This document shows positions 22,720-34,999 of a stretch of 64,000 nt of DNA, piece after piece (positions within the stretch are counted from its first letter, which is position 1; each line of letters opens with the position of its first letter). Origin of the DNA: Mycocentrospora acerina (taxonomy: Eukaryota > Ascomycota > Dothideomycetes > Pleosporales); NCBI GenBank assembly GCA_022701365.1, contig JAKUHH010000025.1, positions 62,001-126,000 of the forward strand, given 5' to 3'. The notes under the pieces were generated by a model that saw only the letters and a program-made list of their open reading frames with translations, made no database searches and was not told where the DNA came from. The translations under genes were made by a program, and so were the position numbers.

Positions 22720-25700
22720 ATGTATGTTTTGTTCTTTCCATGGCGGCTCTGCGACCCCGCCCGCTTGTGGTTTTAAAGAGAACCGCTTCGTCGACCAGCT
22801 TGACTGGCAAAGATGACACTACTGACTCAGCACGCTTTTCCAGGAAGTTCGGCAAGCACATCCAGAAGCGGCAGCTGGAAATTCCAGAATATGCGGCCAG
22901 CTTTGTCGACTATAAGGCGCTCAAGAAGGTGTCTATTTTGCACGCCCTCCGCTATCTGTACTGGGTAGTCGCTGATGATATGTTCTAGCTCATCAAGAAA
23001 CTCAGCTCTACTCCCATCATACCAGCCCAAACTGAGAACAGCTATGGGGTTGATGCCCTGGATCCGCGAACCTCATTGCAGGCGAACAAGGCCACTTTCT
23101 TCTTCCGGGTGGTAGGTCTCTGATACATCTAATGTAAATGGGCCCTATCTTACTAGATATGTAGGAACGGGAGATAGAAAAGGTCAATACGTTCTATCTA
23201 CAAAAAGAGGCAGAGGTATGTACAGCCATTTGCATGTTTGATGGGTGCTTACTCGAGCGTAGTGTCGTCTGCGTCTGGCAACCCTTCTCGACAAGAAGAG
23301 GGTTATGCAACAGCACCCACAGTCTGTCTCCAAGACTTCATCGCGCTATATTGCACTTGAAGAAGGTCTAAAGGCGTTCAGTATGGACTTGAACAAGCTT
23401 GAGGTGATCGGTCAGCGAACAGTAATTACTGGTGGAGCTAACCTTTTTTAGCAATTTGTGGAGGTTAACGAGACTGCCTTTTCGAAAATTCTGAAAAAGG
23501 TTTGAAACACATCCCCTCGAGTATGGCAATTGATTCGCTGACACGCAAAGTGGGACAAAACCTCCAAGGTCAGCCATTTCCTCTGGCGCTCTCTCCAACA
23601 TGGGCTGATTTGATGCCAGTCAAGAGAAAAACAATTATACCTTGCTCGGGCCGTCGAGGTCCAGCCATGTTTCAACCGTGAAGTCATCAGCACACTTTCA
23701 GATCAGGCAACACAAGCGCTCTTCGACTTCTCGGGGTGGGCCGAGGGCGAGGGAGTGCAAGCCCCGCATCCCACCGCCGAACCTAGAGTGTTCGAGCCGG
23801 CGTTTGAAGCCAAACTCGAGCTCGACAATCAATTTATCCAAGCGATTAACACTGCAAATATTGGCAAAATCGATGAATGCCTCAAACGGTTATCAAATCT
23901 GCCGGATGCCCGCGAGCACATTTCCAGAGCATTTCTCAGCACGGTTGCTGATGCGCCGGAAGCAGCGCTTAAGGTGCTACTAGATTCTGATCTGGTAAAT
24001 TTAGCGCAGGAGGACGAGATCAATGAGCGGAACTGTCTCCACAAAGCCGCACTTAGCGGGCGAATCGAGGTACTCAAGCTCGGGGTCTCGAGCGGCGTAG
24101 ATGTGCACTCGACTGACGTGTACGGCCGGATTCCGCTGCATTATGCTTCAATGCACGGCTATGTGGAGATTGTGCTAGAATTAGTAAACGCGGCTCCAGA
24201 GACGGTGAACTTCCGGGATCAAGACAGCTTTACGCCCCTGATCCATGCCATTGTCCATTCGAAGCTTGCTTGCGTCGAGGTGCTTCTTTCGAGAGGAGCC
24301 GACATAAGCCGTCTCGGGCCTGGAGAACATATTCCGCTAAACCTCGCATGCCAGTATGCGTCCCTGGACATTGTGGAGCTTCTTCTCCAACGATCCGCTG
24401 AGATGCTACCAGATGCGGAAGGACTCTTCCCGCAACATCTGGTTGCTAGGTCCGGCAAGATGCCACAAATGCTGCTCTTGCTGCAGAGGTATGGAGCAGA
24501 TCTTGATCAGTCGGACAAGCTCTATCAATGGACGCCTCTGTTTCACGCAGCCAGTGAAGGACATGTTGAGTGTGTTCAAACGTTACTTCAGTGCAATGTG
24601 GACGTAGACATTGTGGACGAGAAAAGTCTGTCTGCCATGTACTATGCAACGTGGGAAGGGCATCTCGAGTGCATGAGGCTGCTTGCCTCTGTTGGACGTG
24701 GGGTTGGACTGATTACACAAAACCAGGCATCGCCCCGGATAACTACACAGGTGATGTCGAGCTCGGCACCAGGACCTATGGATGTTGAAATTGATGTTGA
24801 TGGTATTCCCGAGTTCATTCTTCCGCCGCCAATCATTCCCTTCCGAAGATATGGACACAACTTTTTGGACACGAAGACGTTTGTAGTGATTAACTTTGGT
24901 AAGGTTGGCAAGGAGGCGATTCGGTTCTACGACGAGCAAAAGTATCCGGCCGCGAGGCTTACCATTTCGTCCAAGAGCTCAGATCTCATACCGAGAAATC
25001 TTATTCTGCCAATCCAGGACGAGTTCAAGGTCATGTCGTTTCAGATTGAGAATCTGGATGCATTTTCCATCGACTTTGACATCTACCCAACTATTGGATC
25101 AAAAGTAATTGCACGCACGGTGGCGTCATCAAAGGTTTTCACGGAACGATCGAAGAGTACTGGGCGCTGGCATTTGGAGCTGTTTGACCCCCGTCTGCGC
25201 TCTATAGGTCGGGTTACATTTAACTTTCAGGTTGTCAAGCCATTCCATGGCATCCCGCTGGAGATTACACATTTTGCTACGTATTGGAAGGCTACGAGCC
25301 AGCTCGACTCACAGCCCCATACGCTCATTACGGGCTCTAGTCTCTCTGGCGAGTATGTACGCTTATTTGTGCAATTGACGGCCGACGGGGTGCCGGTGCT
25401 GCACCCAAGGTGGAAGATCAATCACCAAGGCTTGGAAGTTCCTGTCAACATCCTTACCTACGCGCAGTTTGCAGCTATTGGCGCACATCAAAATGCTACG
25501 ACAGTGGAACAGCTTGCGGGATTGAAGAATGCAACGTTGAATGATATTTCGACCATCTATAAGGCCATGGCGAGCTCGTTCATCACGTTGCAAGATGCTT
25601 TGTCGCTGTTGCCAGCTCACATTCGCATTGAGCTGCACGTCCTGTTCCCATCAAGAGTCGAGGAGGAGCGTTTGAAGCTTGGGCCGACACACGACATGAA

Positions 25701-26340
25701 TGAGTTTGCGGACAGAATCTTGTCTGTAGTATTCGAGCATGCGAGATTGCTGAGAGAGCAAGGAAGCGGCGAGATTGACGGTACGCTGCGGAGTGTGTTG
25801 TTTAGTTCTTTCAACCAGGACATTTGCACGGTGATCAACTGGAAGCAGCCCAACTGTAAGTTGTTGTGATGGAAAAACGTGTGGATGGGAGGTTGGATAG
25901 TTAAGCTAACGGATGGTAGACCCGGTACTTCTCTGCAACGAGCTAGGGGCAGACAGTGCTCAGTTGCCGTCTGGACAGACACATACGGTGCAGAGCAGTG
26001 GGCGGAACACGATATCTGTAAAGGAGGCGGTGCAGATTGCGAGGGACAACAACTTCATGGGGCTGATTTGCAGCTCGCGTCTTCTGGTTAGTAGTGTGCA
26101 AAGCTCATGTATGGAGTGTGTATTCTAACAAGTAGACAGGACCTCGCACCAGCTCTGATCGAATCCATCAAGACTGCTGGCCTCGTCCTAGTTACAGATA
26201 TTACAGATTCGAGTGTCGAGGCGACGACGACAAGCAATCTGCATGTTGCGCAGCCAAGACGACAGACGACGCCGGACGGAGTAGATGGGTTTTTGAGGGG
26301 CAACGGGGTGCTTTGCTTCAACGAAACGGTGGACATGTAG
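22720..26340 (+). CDS. PHO81: Pho81/NUC-2-type CDK inhibitor with SPX, ankyrin and GDPD-like domains
   Basis: Ten exons (22720-22721, 22844-22928, 22989-23111, 23165-23215, 23263-23403, 23452-23499, 23551-23568, 23620-25855, 25920-26086, 26140-26340) give 1023 aa. The start codon is split: AT lies in exon 1 and G opens exon 2, yielding MKFGKHIQKRQLEIPEYA, the expected SPX start. SPX covers about residues 1-195 (KALKKLIKKL, ANKATFFFRV, LATLLDKKRVM). Ankyrin repeats cover about 280-520 (HYASMHGYVEIVLELV, TPLFHAASEGHVECVQTLL). The C-terminal GDPD-like region keeps the fold signature VRLFVQLTADGVPVLHP but lacks the usual catalytic HRG and EN residues, as known for Pho81. In yeast and Neurospora it inhibits the Pho80-Pho85 (PREG-PGOV) kinase under phosphate starvation. 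Confidence 0.95.
22722..22843 (+). other. Intron 1 of PHO81, interrupting the ATG start codon
   Basis: The intron runs GTATGT...CTGACTCAG...TTTTCCAG. The start codon is assembled from AT at 22720-22721 and G at 22844. Without splicing, the upstream frame would prepend an unrelated low-complexity segment to the SPX domain. Confidence 0.8.
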
Positions 26341-26910
26341 GGTAGAGGTGGGATGAGTACTTTGAGGGAATTTTTTTCGATTGGTCTGTTAGTTTGTTGA
26401 TTTGTTGCTTTGGTGTTGAGGGTTGTGCAGTGTGCAGAATCGGGACACTGAAGGCACCGGGATAGAGGCGGTGAGTCAATTCGGCGTTGCAGCTTATCGA
26501 TAGAGGGAGAAAAATGAGTAGCGAATTACAGGGAACATGGACTCTGTGAATGAGAGATGGGGGAGTAGAGCAGGACGGCCATGTTGCCATGTTGACGTCA
26601 TACGAATTATGTCACCAGTCGACAGTCTGGACCCCTTGCGCTGTCTGTTTGGGAGGGGCAAACCAGGGTCTTGGGAGCGCCTTCGGTTCCGATTCGCGCT
26701 AAGAAAGTGTCTCTGGCTCGAGAAAATGTCGGACGACATGGCATTGTTGCCGCCCTGTCTTGTGCTCGTGCATCTGCCGTGCTCTGCATTGTCTCTGCAA
26801 TCTGTCCTTGTACGATTCTGGATGCCCAGCGAGAGTGGGCCTTTTTGAAAAGAGTTGGAAGACGATTGATTGATTAATCAAGTACTTGCCCGGCGGCAAT
26901 GCGCGTCTAA
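26341..26910. other. Intergenic between PHO81 and UbiB-family gene
   Basis: Short 3' UTR-to-promoter spacer between two tandem plus-strand genes. Overlapping antisense frames without domains were disregarded. Confidence 0.45.
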
Positions 26911-28989
26911 ATGTCTCTGTGGTCTCCCATGCTACGCCGCGGCCCGGCGGCGACGGCGACAAGGGTGCCGTGGATGTGGACATGTCGGTCGTGTGTGCGA
27001 CCACGAGGGGGGATTGTGGTGCTACCGCAGCGGCCGGTGCACCAGGAGAGGGCGTTTGCGACCAAACCGACGACGACAACGGCGACGACGGAGATTCCGA
27101 GTGCGATTCCCACGGGGGCGTTTGTGACGGATGCTCTCAAGCCGGCGACGCCTGCATCCACACCTGCATCCACGTCCATACCCGGCAGTAATGGCAAGAG
27201 CAGCGGCAAGAGCAGTGGCAAGAAGAGGCGAAGGCTGCTGCTGGCAGGCGGCGGCTTCCTGGTCGGCGCGGCGGTGATGACGGCCAACGACGACGCAAAG
27301 CACGCGGCGGCGGCGGCGCAGAGGAGCTGGCGCGTGACCAAGACGCTGGTGCTCAACATCAAAGAGTGCGTAGGCCCATAGATGAAGACATGGACATGGA
27401 CATGGACGCGAACATGCATAAAACAAAAACATTGACAACCCACCCACAGCTACCGCGACACGCTCAAGCGCACCGCCGACGCCGACTACAACGAGCTGCT
27501 CAAGGCCTGCCATCTGCGCTGCGCCAAGCGCACTCTGCGCACCCTCGAGGCCAACGGCTCCATCTTCATCAAGTTGGGCCAGCACCTGAGCAGCATGAAT
27601 TACCTGCTGCCCAACGAGTGGTGCGACACGTTCATCCCGCTGCAAGACAAGTGCCCCGTCTCGTCGTTCGAGTCCATCCAGGCTATGGTGCGCCGCGACA
27701 CGGGCCGCGACCTTGCCGACTTCTTCTCCGAGTTTGAGCAGCTGCCCATTGGCGCCGCCTCGCTCGCCCAGGTCCACCGTGCCACCGTCCGCGAGACGGG
27801 CCAGCGCGTCGCCGTCAAGATCCAGCACCCCGCCCTTGACGAGTGGGCCAAGCTCGACCTCGCCCTGACCAGCTTCACCTTCTCTACCCTCAAGCGCTGG
27901 TTCCCCGAGTACGACCTGACCTGGCTGTCTGACGAGATGGAGCACTCGCTACCCCAGGAGCTCGACTTTGCCCGCGAGGGCGAGAATGCAACCCGCGCAC
28001 GTGACTACTTCTCCCACATCCGCGACGTCCCCGTCACCATCCCCCGCGTCCTCTGGGCCAAACGCCGTATCATCGTCATGGAGTACGTCTCGGGCCACCG
28101 TCCCGACGACCTCGCCTACCTCGACGCCCAGGGCATCGACCGCGACGAAGTCTCGGCTGCCCTAGCCCGTATCTTCAACGAGATGATCTTTGGCCGCAAC
28201 GCTCCACTTCACTGCGATCCCCACGGCGGCAACATTGCCATCCGCCACAATCCCTCGCGTCGTGGGAAGCAAAACTTTGACGTCATCCTCTACGACCATG
28301 GCCTCTACCGCGACATCCCCCTTGCCATTCGCCGCTCCTACGCCAAGCTCTGGCTCGCTGTCCTCGACGCAGACGAACCCAAGATGCGCCAGTATGCGTA
28401 TGAGGTCGCGGGAGTAGGTGATGAGCACTTTCCGCTCTTTGCTAGTGCCATCACGGGGCGAGACTACACAGTTCTCACCAAAAAGGACGGCGGGAATGGC
28501 GGCGTCACGACATCGAGGACGAGAGAAGAAAAAAAGGTTATCGGCGATGCGTTGGGAGAGGGGTTGTTGGAGAGTTTGATTGAGTTGTTGGGCAAAATGC
28601 CAAGGGTTATCTTGTTGGTGCTAAAGACTAACGATTTGAGTATGTTCCCCCCTTTTTTTCCTTTTTTTGTCTTCATTTTCTCACTCGAAATTCTCCTTAC
28701 TGACTGTGGCTACGCAGCGCGCTCCCTAGACGAAGGTCTCCAGACGCGTCAAGGTCCCCTGCGCGCATTCCTCATCCTCGCCCGCTACGCCTCCCGCACC
28801 GTGTATGAAGAAGCGCTAGATAATCTCCCCGGGAGCATTCTCTGGCCCGGCAACTTTATCATGTGGATCAGAGCGTGGGTAAGACACGCCAGAGTGGAAT
28901 TGAAGTTAAGTGGGTATGAAATGTATCTCGGTGCGAGGGCGAAGCTGGGGCTGAAGATGGTGAAAGTGGAAGACAGTTTTAGGGACTAG
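26911..28989 (+). CDS. Mitochondrial ABC1/UbiB-family (ADCK1/Mcp2-like) atypical kinase
   Basis: Exons 26911-27365, 27450-28639 and 28718-28989 give 638 aa. The Arg/Ala/Thr-rich N-terminus ending near RAFATKP looks like a mitochondrial presequence. It is followed by a short hydrophobic segment (LLLAGGGFLVGAAVM). The UbiB core shows the family KxGQ motif (SIFIKLGQHLSSMNYLLP), an Ala-rich nucleotide loop (GAASLAQVHRA), VAVKIQHP, the ExD motif (ELDFAREGEN) and HCDPHGGN. Yeast relatives act at the inner mitochondrial membrane in lipid homeostasis or coenzyme Q biosynthesis. The domain layout fits Mcp2/ADCK1 better than Coq8. Intron 1 uses GTGCGT and intron 2 GTATGT. A stop-free read-through of intron 2 makes one long frame, but the splice restores the conserved LTRSLDEGL junction. 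The gene is strongly GC-rich in third positions. Confidence 0.92.
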
Positions 28990-29348
28990 AGATGGGGATG
29001 GTATTTTAGATGGGCATGTGAGGATAGAAGTTTATTGCATTAGATGAAGGCGGTTATGAGAAAACGATTTGCTGTGTTTTCTTCGTGTAGTCATACATGG
29101 TGTAGCATAGTTGTGTTTGAAGCGAGGGTTGTGTTGATTTTATTTAAATTCGGCGTGTAGCATTGACATGGACTGTTAGCTTTACACCCTTTCTGATGTA
29201 AAAAAAAACACTGGTCCATCTCCGTCTCTAACTCAAAGTCATCTACTACCAATTTCTGATTGAGAACTGAGATAGTTTATTCGCCTCTTCCCTTTCAACG
29301 CCCCAGCACATTTTCATATATATATACATCCATTAGATAAGGAGATAA
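28990..29348. other. Convergent 3' spacer
   Basis: AT-rich spacer between the 3' ends of the UbiB-family gene (+) and the short-chain dehydrogenase gene (-). It contains A-tracts and a short TATATATA stretch near 29320 and probably serves termination on both sides. Confidence 0.5.
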
Positions 29349-30211
29349 TCACCAAGGGTACTCCCCCGTATTATGTATAAAATGCCCCTGCTCGGCATCC
29401 CTCTTCCCATCCACCACCTCCAAGATACTCTTGACTGTCTCCTCGGCACTCCTCGCGCCAAACTCCTTTTTGTTATACTCGCCCAGATTGCTCACCGTAA
29501 ATCCAGGGTCATACGCCCACACCTTGATGCGCTTTTCATCCACTGCTACTGCTGCTGCTGCTGCTTCTTCAGGCGCCTTGAAGTTCAGCCCATACTCTAC
29601 ATACTGGCACGCGGTGATCATGTTGAGCGCTGTTTTACTCGCCCGGTAGGGCACAGCCTGGATGGCGTACATGGGCGAGGGGGGATACAGACGGCGGCCG
29701 ATGGATCCGGCGCCCGAGGAAATGTTAATGATGCGCGGGTTGGGGGCTTTGCGTAGGAGCGGGACCAGCGCTTGGGTGAGCAGGTACGGGCCTATGGCGT
29801 TGGTGTCGAATGCGGTGAGGAGTTGTTCGCGCTCCGTGGCACCAGGGGGGGTTGCTACGGCGCCGTTGTTGATGAGGATGTCGAGTTTGCCGTGGGTTTG
29901 TGTGATGGAGGATGCGGCTGAGGCGATGTGGGCGTCGCTTTGGACGTCGAGGGTGAGTAGCTCAATGGTGCCGGGGAGGTGGAGGGATTGCAGCGAGGTT
30001 AGGGCCGTGGTGCCTTTTTGCGGGGTGCGCGAGCAGAGGAGCACGTGGTAGGTTCCTAGGGCAAGGAATTGCCGCGCGAGCTCGAAGCCGATGCCGCTGT
30101 TTGCTGGGGGAAGGGGAACGAGTCAGACTTTGTGGACTTGAAGTGTATGGGATTGGGGTAGGTGTGTGTACCTCCCGTGACTAGTACTATCTCTTTTATG
30201 ACTTGTGCCAT
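29349..30211 (-). CDS. Short-chain dehydrogenase/reductase
   Basis: Exons 30172-30211 and 29349-30103 give 264 aa. The N-terminus has a Rossmann nucleotide motif TGANSGIG (residues 12-19). The NNGA structural motif, the catalytic serine (NISSGAG) and the YRASK pair (YxxxK) follow in the right order, so the active site looks complete. Substrate is not predictable from sequence. The 68-nt intron has donor GTACAC and acceptor CAG and interrupts the glycine motif; splicing restores it exactly. A short alanine run (EEAAAAAVAV) sits in the variable region near the substrate loop. Absence of a signal peptide suggests a cytosolic NAD(P)-dependent oxidoreductase. Confidence 0.93.
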
Positions 30212-31179
30212 GATGGGTTTGGTTGGATGGAAGGAAGATTGTTGTAGTGGGAGAATATAACGAGAAGATGTGTGGATGAGGGATTGTGAATGAATATGAA
30301 GTTAATGAAAAGGTTACAGCGTGCTTATATAGACCTATCAAGACTCTCTTCTTTGTACTTGGTCTCGGGGCTGTCTCTACAAACTCCGATGTGGTGTAAG
30401 TCCGAACGGGTAAGCGCTTGGCCTAGTTGGAACTGTGCAATTTTGTGCTGGTACTGTTGCTAGCCACAAAAAGAACATTTCTTTTTCTCTAGAAAACTAG
30501 ATTGAATTTGAGCATGTGTTAAAAAATAAGTGAGTTTTTAATTCGTGGGAAAGAATGCCAGTTGTAATTTTCCGTGGAATGTAGTACAGAAGCAGTTCGC
30601 CATGATTTTTTGGGTGGCTACAATCAACCATTTACAGCTCACTACATCTGAATATGAGGGACGATGCAAGAAAACCGAATACAGCAGAAGAAGAAAAAAT
30701 AAGACGCTGCCACTTGAACGATTCAACAAGACAATCTCTCATTCCTTAGCCACTGCCAGAAATCATCCTTGTGAATCCAAGCATTACAACTATAAGCAGG
30801 ACTGTACATGTACACACCTACACCCCAACCAATCACAATAGCGCATAATTCCAAGCACGAGGCCATCTTACATTTCCGGTAGTCGCTCCAACGTCAGTTT
30901 TGCACTTTCCAGCTTCTCCACACCATGACGTAAACAAGGGTATCTAGCCGCATAGACGAACACGTAAAATATACGAAACTCCATCCGTGCACTGATACAA
31001 ATTCTTTTTCCGCGCCAAACATACGTGGAAGTGATACTTTGTCTTGCAACTTGAAACCAAAATGACGCCCCCACGTACCCCCCGCCCCACATTTGAGCAT
31101 GCTACCTCAAAACAATTCACTTTATATACCATAATTTTGAGCCGATCTGCCAGAAGTCTTTACAATCCAAAGTAATTTG
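30212..31179. other. Intergenic upstream of the dehydrogenase gene and of the tRNA
   Basis: This holds the promoter of the minus-strand dehydrogenase gene and the 5' flank of the tRNA. Short frames at 30545-30841 and 30868-31132 have no domains. Nothing else was recognised. Confidence 0.45.
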
Positions 31180-31281
31180 GTCTCCGTGGCGCAATGGTAG
31201 CGCGTTGGACTTCTACCATCTTTGAGTTTATCATCAATTCCGGTTATCCAAAGGCTGCGGGTTCGAGCCCCGCCGGAGATG
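31180..31281 (+). tRNA. trnR(ucu): tRNA-Arg(UCU) with a 30-nt intron
   Basis: The cloverleaf is readable: acceptor GTCTCCG pairs with CGGAGAT, D arm GCGC...GCGC, anticodon stem TTGGA/TCCAA, T arm GCGGG-TTCGAGC-CCCGC. The anticodon TCT is at 31212-31214. The intron at 31216-31245 begins one base 3' of the anticodon (after position 37), the canonical eukaryotic site, leaving a 72-nt mature tRNA before CCA addition. Internal A box (TGGCGCAATGG) and B box (GGTTCGAGCCC) are intact. Confidence 0.95.
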
Positions 31282-31282
31282 C

Positions 31283-31289
31283 TTTTTTT
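31283..31289 (+). terminator. RNA polymerase III terminator
   Basis: A run of seven T residues begins two bases after the tRNA discriminator base, the standard Pol III stop. Confidence 0.85.
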
Positions 31290-32178
31290 CGGATCCTAGA
31301 TATTATCTTTCTTTTTTGCCAGATAGATAGATCGATGGATGCATGCCTTTGGGAAAGTCAAAGGGTCTGAAGAGATGGGATAGATGGGGAAAGATGGCTA
31401 GCTATAGTGTTAATTTTTTATTAATTTTGTTAAACATGTGCTAGTTCTTTGGGATGCTTGTTGGTTTTCGGGGTTACTGTCAAGTTGAGGGTGGGAAAGC
31501 GATAAAATGCAAACCGTAGATGGAGATGGAAATTTCAATTTCAACACTTGGAGAATCTATACCTCTTATTACGTTTTTATATCTCAATCCTGACACTGAT
31601 CTGCCAACGGGTGGGTGGGTGGTTGGGTGTGTTGTTATGATCTCCTCCAAGCCAGCAAGCAACCTGTTCCGCCAGAGATTTGTCACCTAAAACGGAAAAA
31701 AGGGTCGAAAAGGTCGAGCGCTAAATTTTTTTTGATCGTTCGCTGCTATATATATATATACTCCAGATAGCTTAGTTGGTGTGGGGATGGCATGGGTTTA
31801 GGCTAGATGATTTATATGTATTTATAAAGGTGTTTACTTTGCTCGTGTTGTCGGTTCGGGCCTTCAGGTTCGGGGGAATGCAATTCGCTTGTAGGCAGGC
31901 TGCCAGGCACTGTCTGTACTACTGACTGTATTTGCTTGCCACGTCGATGAATGGAGGAATGTTAGAAGGGGGGGGAGAGCAGCGCTGTGAGGAAGTTATT
32001 TTTTTTTCTTTCGGGTTTCAGCCTGTGAAAGCATTTGATGGGAAGATGTGACAAGACGAGTGAAAACGATTTTTTTAAGAGGAAAAAAACGTAATTTTGG
32101 ATTGAAGTAAGTGATGATAAAAAAATTCATGATGATGATATTCTTAAAGATTTTTATTTATTAAAAAAAAAGTTAACT
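31290..32178. other. AT-rich intergenic, 3' flank of the HET gene
   Basis: No coding signal. A (TA)n tract lies at 31747-31760. Poly-T and poly-A stretches occur near 31720, 32000 and 32160, the last just downstream of the HET stop codon. Confidence 0.5.
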
Positions 32179-34999
32179 CTACACAATCGAAACGACACGC
32201 CTCTCTGCTCCATCAAAGAACTTGTCCTCCCCATAGCGAGAGCGCCCCCACAGAGACGTGTCGCCCAGCCCTACCCGTCTAAAAGATGTGCAATTCTCAT
32301 CCTCAGAATCAGCCGGGACAAGGACGAGAAACGTGTCGACTACACGCCCGCCAAACAGCTTCAGGCACGTCACCTCGCCATGAGGTGTGTCGTCGCTGGC
32401 GTCGCTCCACATGCTCCCAATAGGAGCCATTTCAAGATTGTATACAGGATTGTACCCCTTGTCTGTATCTCCTAGAGGTGCTGGGTATGGGCCAATGGTA
32501 ACTGCCTTGCAAATCAGGGCAGAGAGGACGATGCTGCCGCTGCGAATCTTTCCAAATGGGTCCACGCCGGCGAGGGCAATGTCGCTAGATACAAAGGCTA
32601 CATCTATAGTGTCGGGGGCTGAAAGAGAGGAAGAGGAGGAGTCGTCATCGTCGTGGAATGTTCGCATTTTAATCTCGTCGTCGAGACAAGCCCAGGTGAA
32701 TGACGGGGCGCGGTATTCTGCTGGCCGTGGTGACTTTTCGTCCGAGATTGGGACAGCAACGTACCAGGCTAGTCCGGTAGCGAATGATTGTTTCCAGATC
32801 CCGGCAATATAGTCGTCATGTTTAGACATGCTGCTGAACATGCTCGCTAGGCCAGAGAGTGCGGGCAACTTGTCTGCCGTGTACGTGAGTTGCAGTGCGC
32901 TGTACATTTTGACCAACGCCTCCCAACTGCTTGCTAGGGCGCGGTCTGTATTCTCAGGCGACTTCATCATGCTATAGATGGCAATTTCGGCCTGGAATTC
33001 CCAGCTATCCGGGGCGTCACCATCTTCGGCGAGGACGTCTTCTCTACACATAAAGTACACTTGATGAGCTCCAAAGTGCAGCTTTCTTCTTGATAGGATT
33101 CGTTCCTGCATAATCCACGCCCGGTTACTGAGATGAGATGCGCTCCTTGTGTCAGTGGCGAACAAAGAACCTTTGGGGTAATCCCAGGTGGTAGGAGATG
33201 ATTTTCGAATCTGAAGCGTAACCGGAGTGTCATTCTCCCTTTGAATCACAACTGCTGTAGATGGCAACACCTGCCGCGGGACAAGAAACCCATGGTCGTC
33301 ATTTTCTGCGGCGTCCGCAAAAATGGTCACATATGCATTGGCATACACACTTGCCATATTTCCAGCCTCAACGTTCCAGTCGTTTGGAGAGTCTTGGATG
33401 ATGCAAACCGAGTCGATCCACACGTAGTCAAGCCCAAGCCGGCGTGTAGTCTTGATGGCATCTACCAGTGAAGGTGGCAGCTCGCTCGCTGCAAACCAGG
33501 AGCGACGGTCTCCAAGTGTGTCTCGACGTGTGACCCACTGCGGCATCGGCCCACTCACCCAGCGATGGCTGAACGCAGCGTAGCGTCCAGACTTCCCGAG
33601 ACCATCCACAATGCGAACATCCATTCCAGTACTCTTGCTCACTTCAATTAGCCTCGATGGAAGTGGTACGTTCTGAGAGGATGACGCTGTAGTGAGGGTT
33701 TGAGCCTTGCAACCGGGGTGATTCAAGTCACACTCTGCCAAGCACCTTTTCATAAAGTCTACTGTGCCTTGCAACTCACAGGACTCATCGAGGTCAGACC
33801 CTTGTTGAATAGTAATAGCGGATTCAGAAATGTCTGTAGAGGTTGGCAAGACAAACCCACCAGGCTGTGCATATACAGAATGGAGTGCCACATACCTTGC
33901 TTGGTAAATACAACCACCTCTGCCCTCTGCAAGATATTGCATTTCCCACGACATGTGCTGAAATCCGGCGACGGATATGGCAAATTTGGATCGCAGCGAC
34001 AACCTCCTGAACGCATAATCTGCAAGCTATCAATAGGCCTGCCGGTTTGGGTGGATGCACGAACAAGAACCTGGCCTTCTGGCTCTGGGGATTTTGAACG
34101 GCCATTTCCAAGGACTGATGCGATGATGCAGCAGAATTTACAGCCCTCCACGGCGCTTTGTCCGACTTCCCGAAGAGACGGAAGATGCTGGAATCCTTGG
34201 GGAAGAAGAAACGACTCGAGAGTCATCTCGGAGCACACGGAGCATAATCCATCTTTGCCAATGCCCAGGTAGGTTCGGGGCTTGAAAAGCGGTTTCTCAT
34301 CGCGAGGAAAGACTTTTGCATAGGGTTGCCCAGTATCACGCGCATGATCTTGTTCAATCATTGTGAGGCCCCCATCTCCCAGCTCGACACGAAGGTAGCG
34401 AGCAACCACATGACTCCCTCCACTACCGCCTTTCACCCAGCAAAGCGGAGAGCAACTCGGACCCGTGTAGACTCTTGCCCCTGCCTTGACGAGAGCGAGA
34501 GCATGCCCGAGCCAACCGCTATTCGCAGCGCAATGCAAAGGCGTGCAGAACCCCAATGCTTCCCCATGAACACTGGCGCCATGTTCCAAAAGTATCTCTA
34601 GAACCCTCATAGAAGCCACTCTTTCGTTGTCGTCACCACCAGGGCCATCAAACGATGAAACACGGCTCGGTCCCCATTCCCTATATGCATATCTCCTCTG
34701 TCCAGGACTAAATGCAGAGCGTGAGTGCCCTCGGCTCATGATCTGATGACTGTTGAAGAGCATGCCGCTTTCCGCAGCACATGCGAGATGCAGTGGCGTC
34801 CAGCCATGTGCGTCCGCGACATCAACACTACCGCATCCCGCTAGTACTTCTACTTGGGCAAAGTCATGGTTCCATACAGCGCGGTGCAGAGGAGTCCAGT
34901 CGCTGAGCATTCATTAGCTGCCATGAGGTGGTGTTTGCGAAAGTAATCGAAAACCCACCTGGGCCCAAGAAATGTTGTATTGGGGGATGAGGGGTCCAT
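32179..34999 (-). CDS. Ankyrin-HET domain protein (heterokaryon-incompatibility type)
   Basis: Exons 34959-34999, 33896-34902 and 32179-33833 give 900 aa. The N-terminal part (residues about 12-175) has ankyrin units (DWTPLHRAVWNHDFAQVEVL, HGWTPLHLACAAESG, FCTPLHCAANSGWLGHALAL). A cysteine-bearing segment typical of HET proteins (LCSVCSEMTLESFL, EGCKFCCII) comes next. The HET domain follows from about residue 434 (YAAFSHRW, GLDYVWIDSVCIIQDSPNDW, SVYANAYVTIFADAA). Intron 1 has donor GTGGGT; intron 2 is 62 nt with GTATGT and a CTACAG acceptor chosen because it alone restores frame. HET domains trigger non-self recognition cell death in ascomycetes. The ankyrins are N-terminal here, whereas many HET proteins carry repeats C-terminally. 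Incompatibility or another defence-type role is inference. Confidence 0.88.

Noticed and set aside
25350..26340. Active glycerophosphodiesterase in PHO81
   Set aside because: The fold signature is present but the catalytic His-Arg-Gly and Glu-Asn residues are not, matching the inactive domain known in Pho81.
27022..27945. 307-aa minus-strand ORF opposite the UbiB-family gene
   Set aside because: It mirrors a GC-rich-third-position gene, has no domain and runs across that gene's intron 1.
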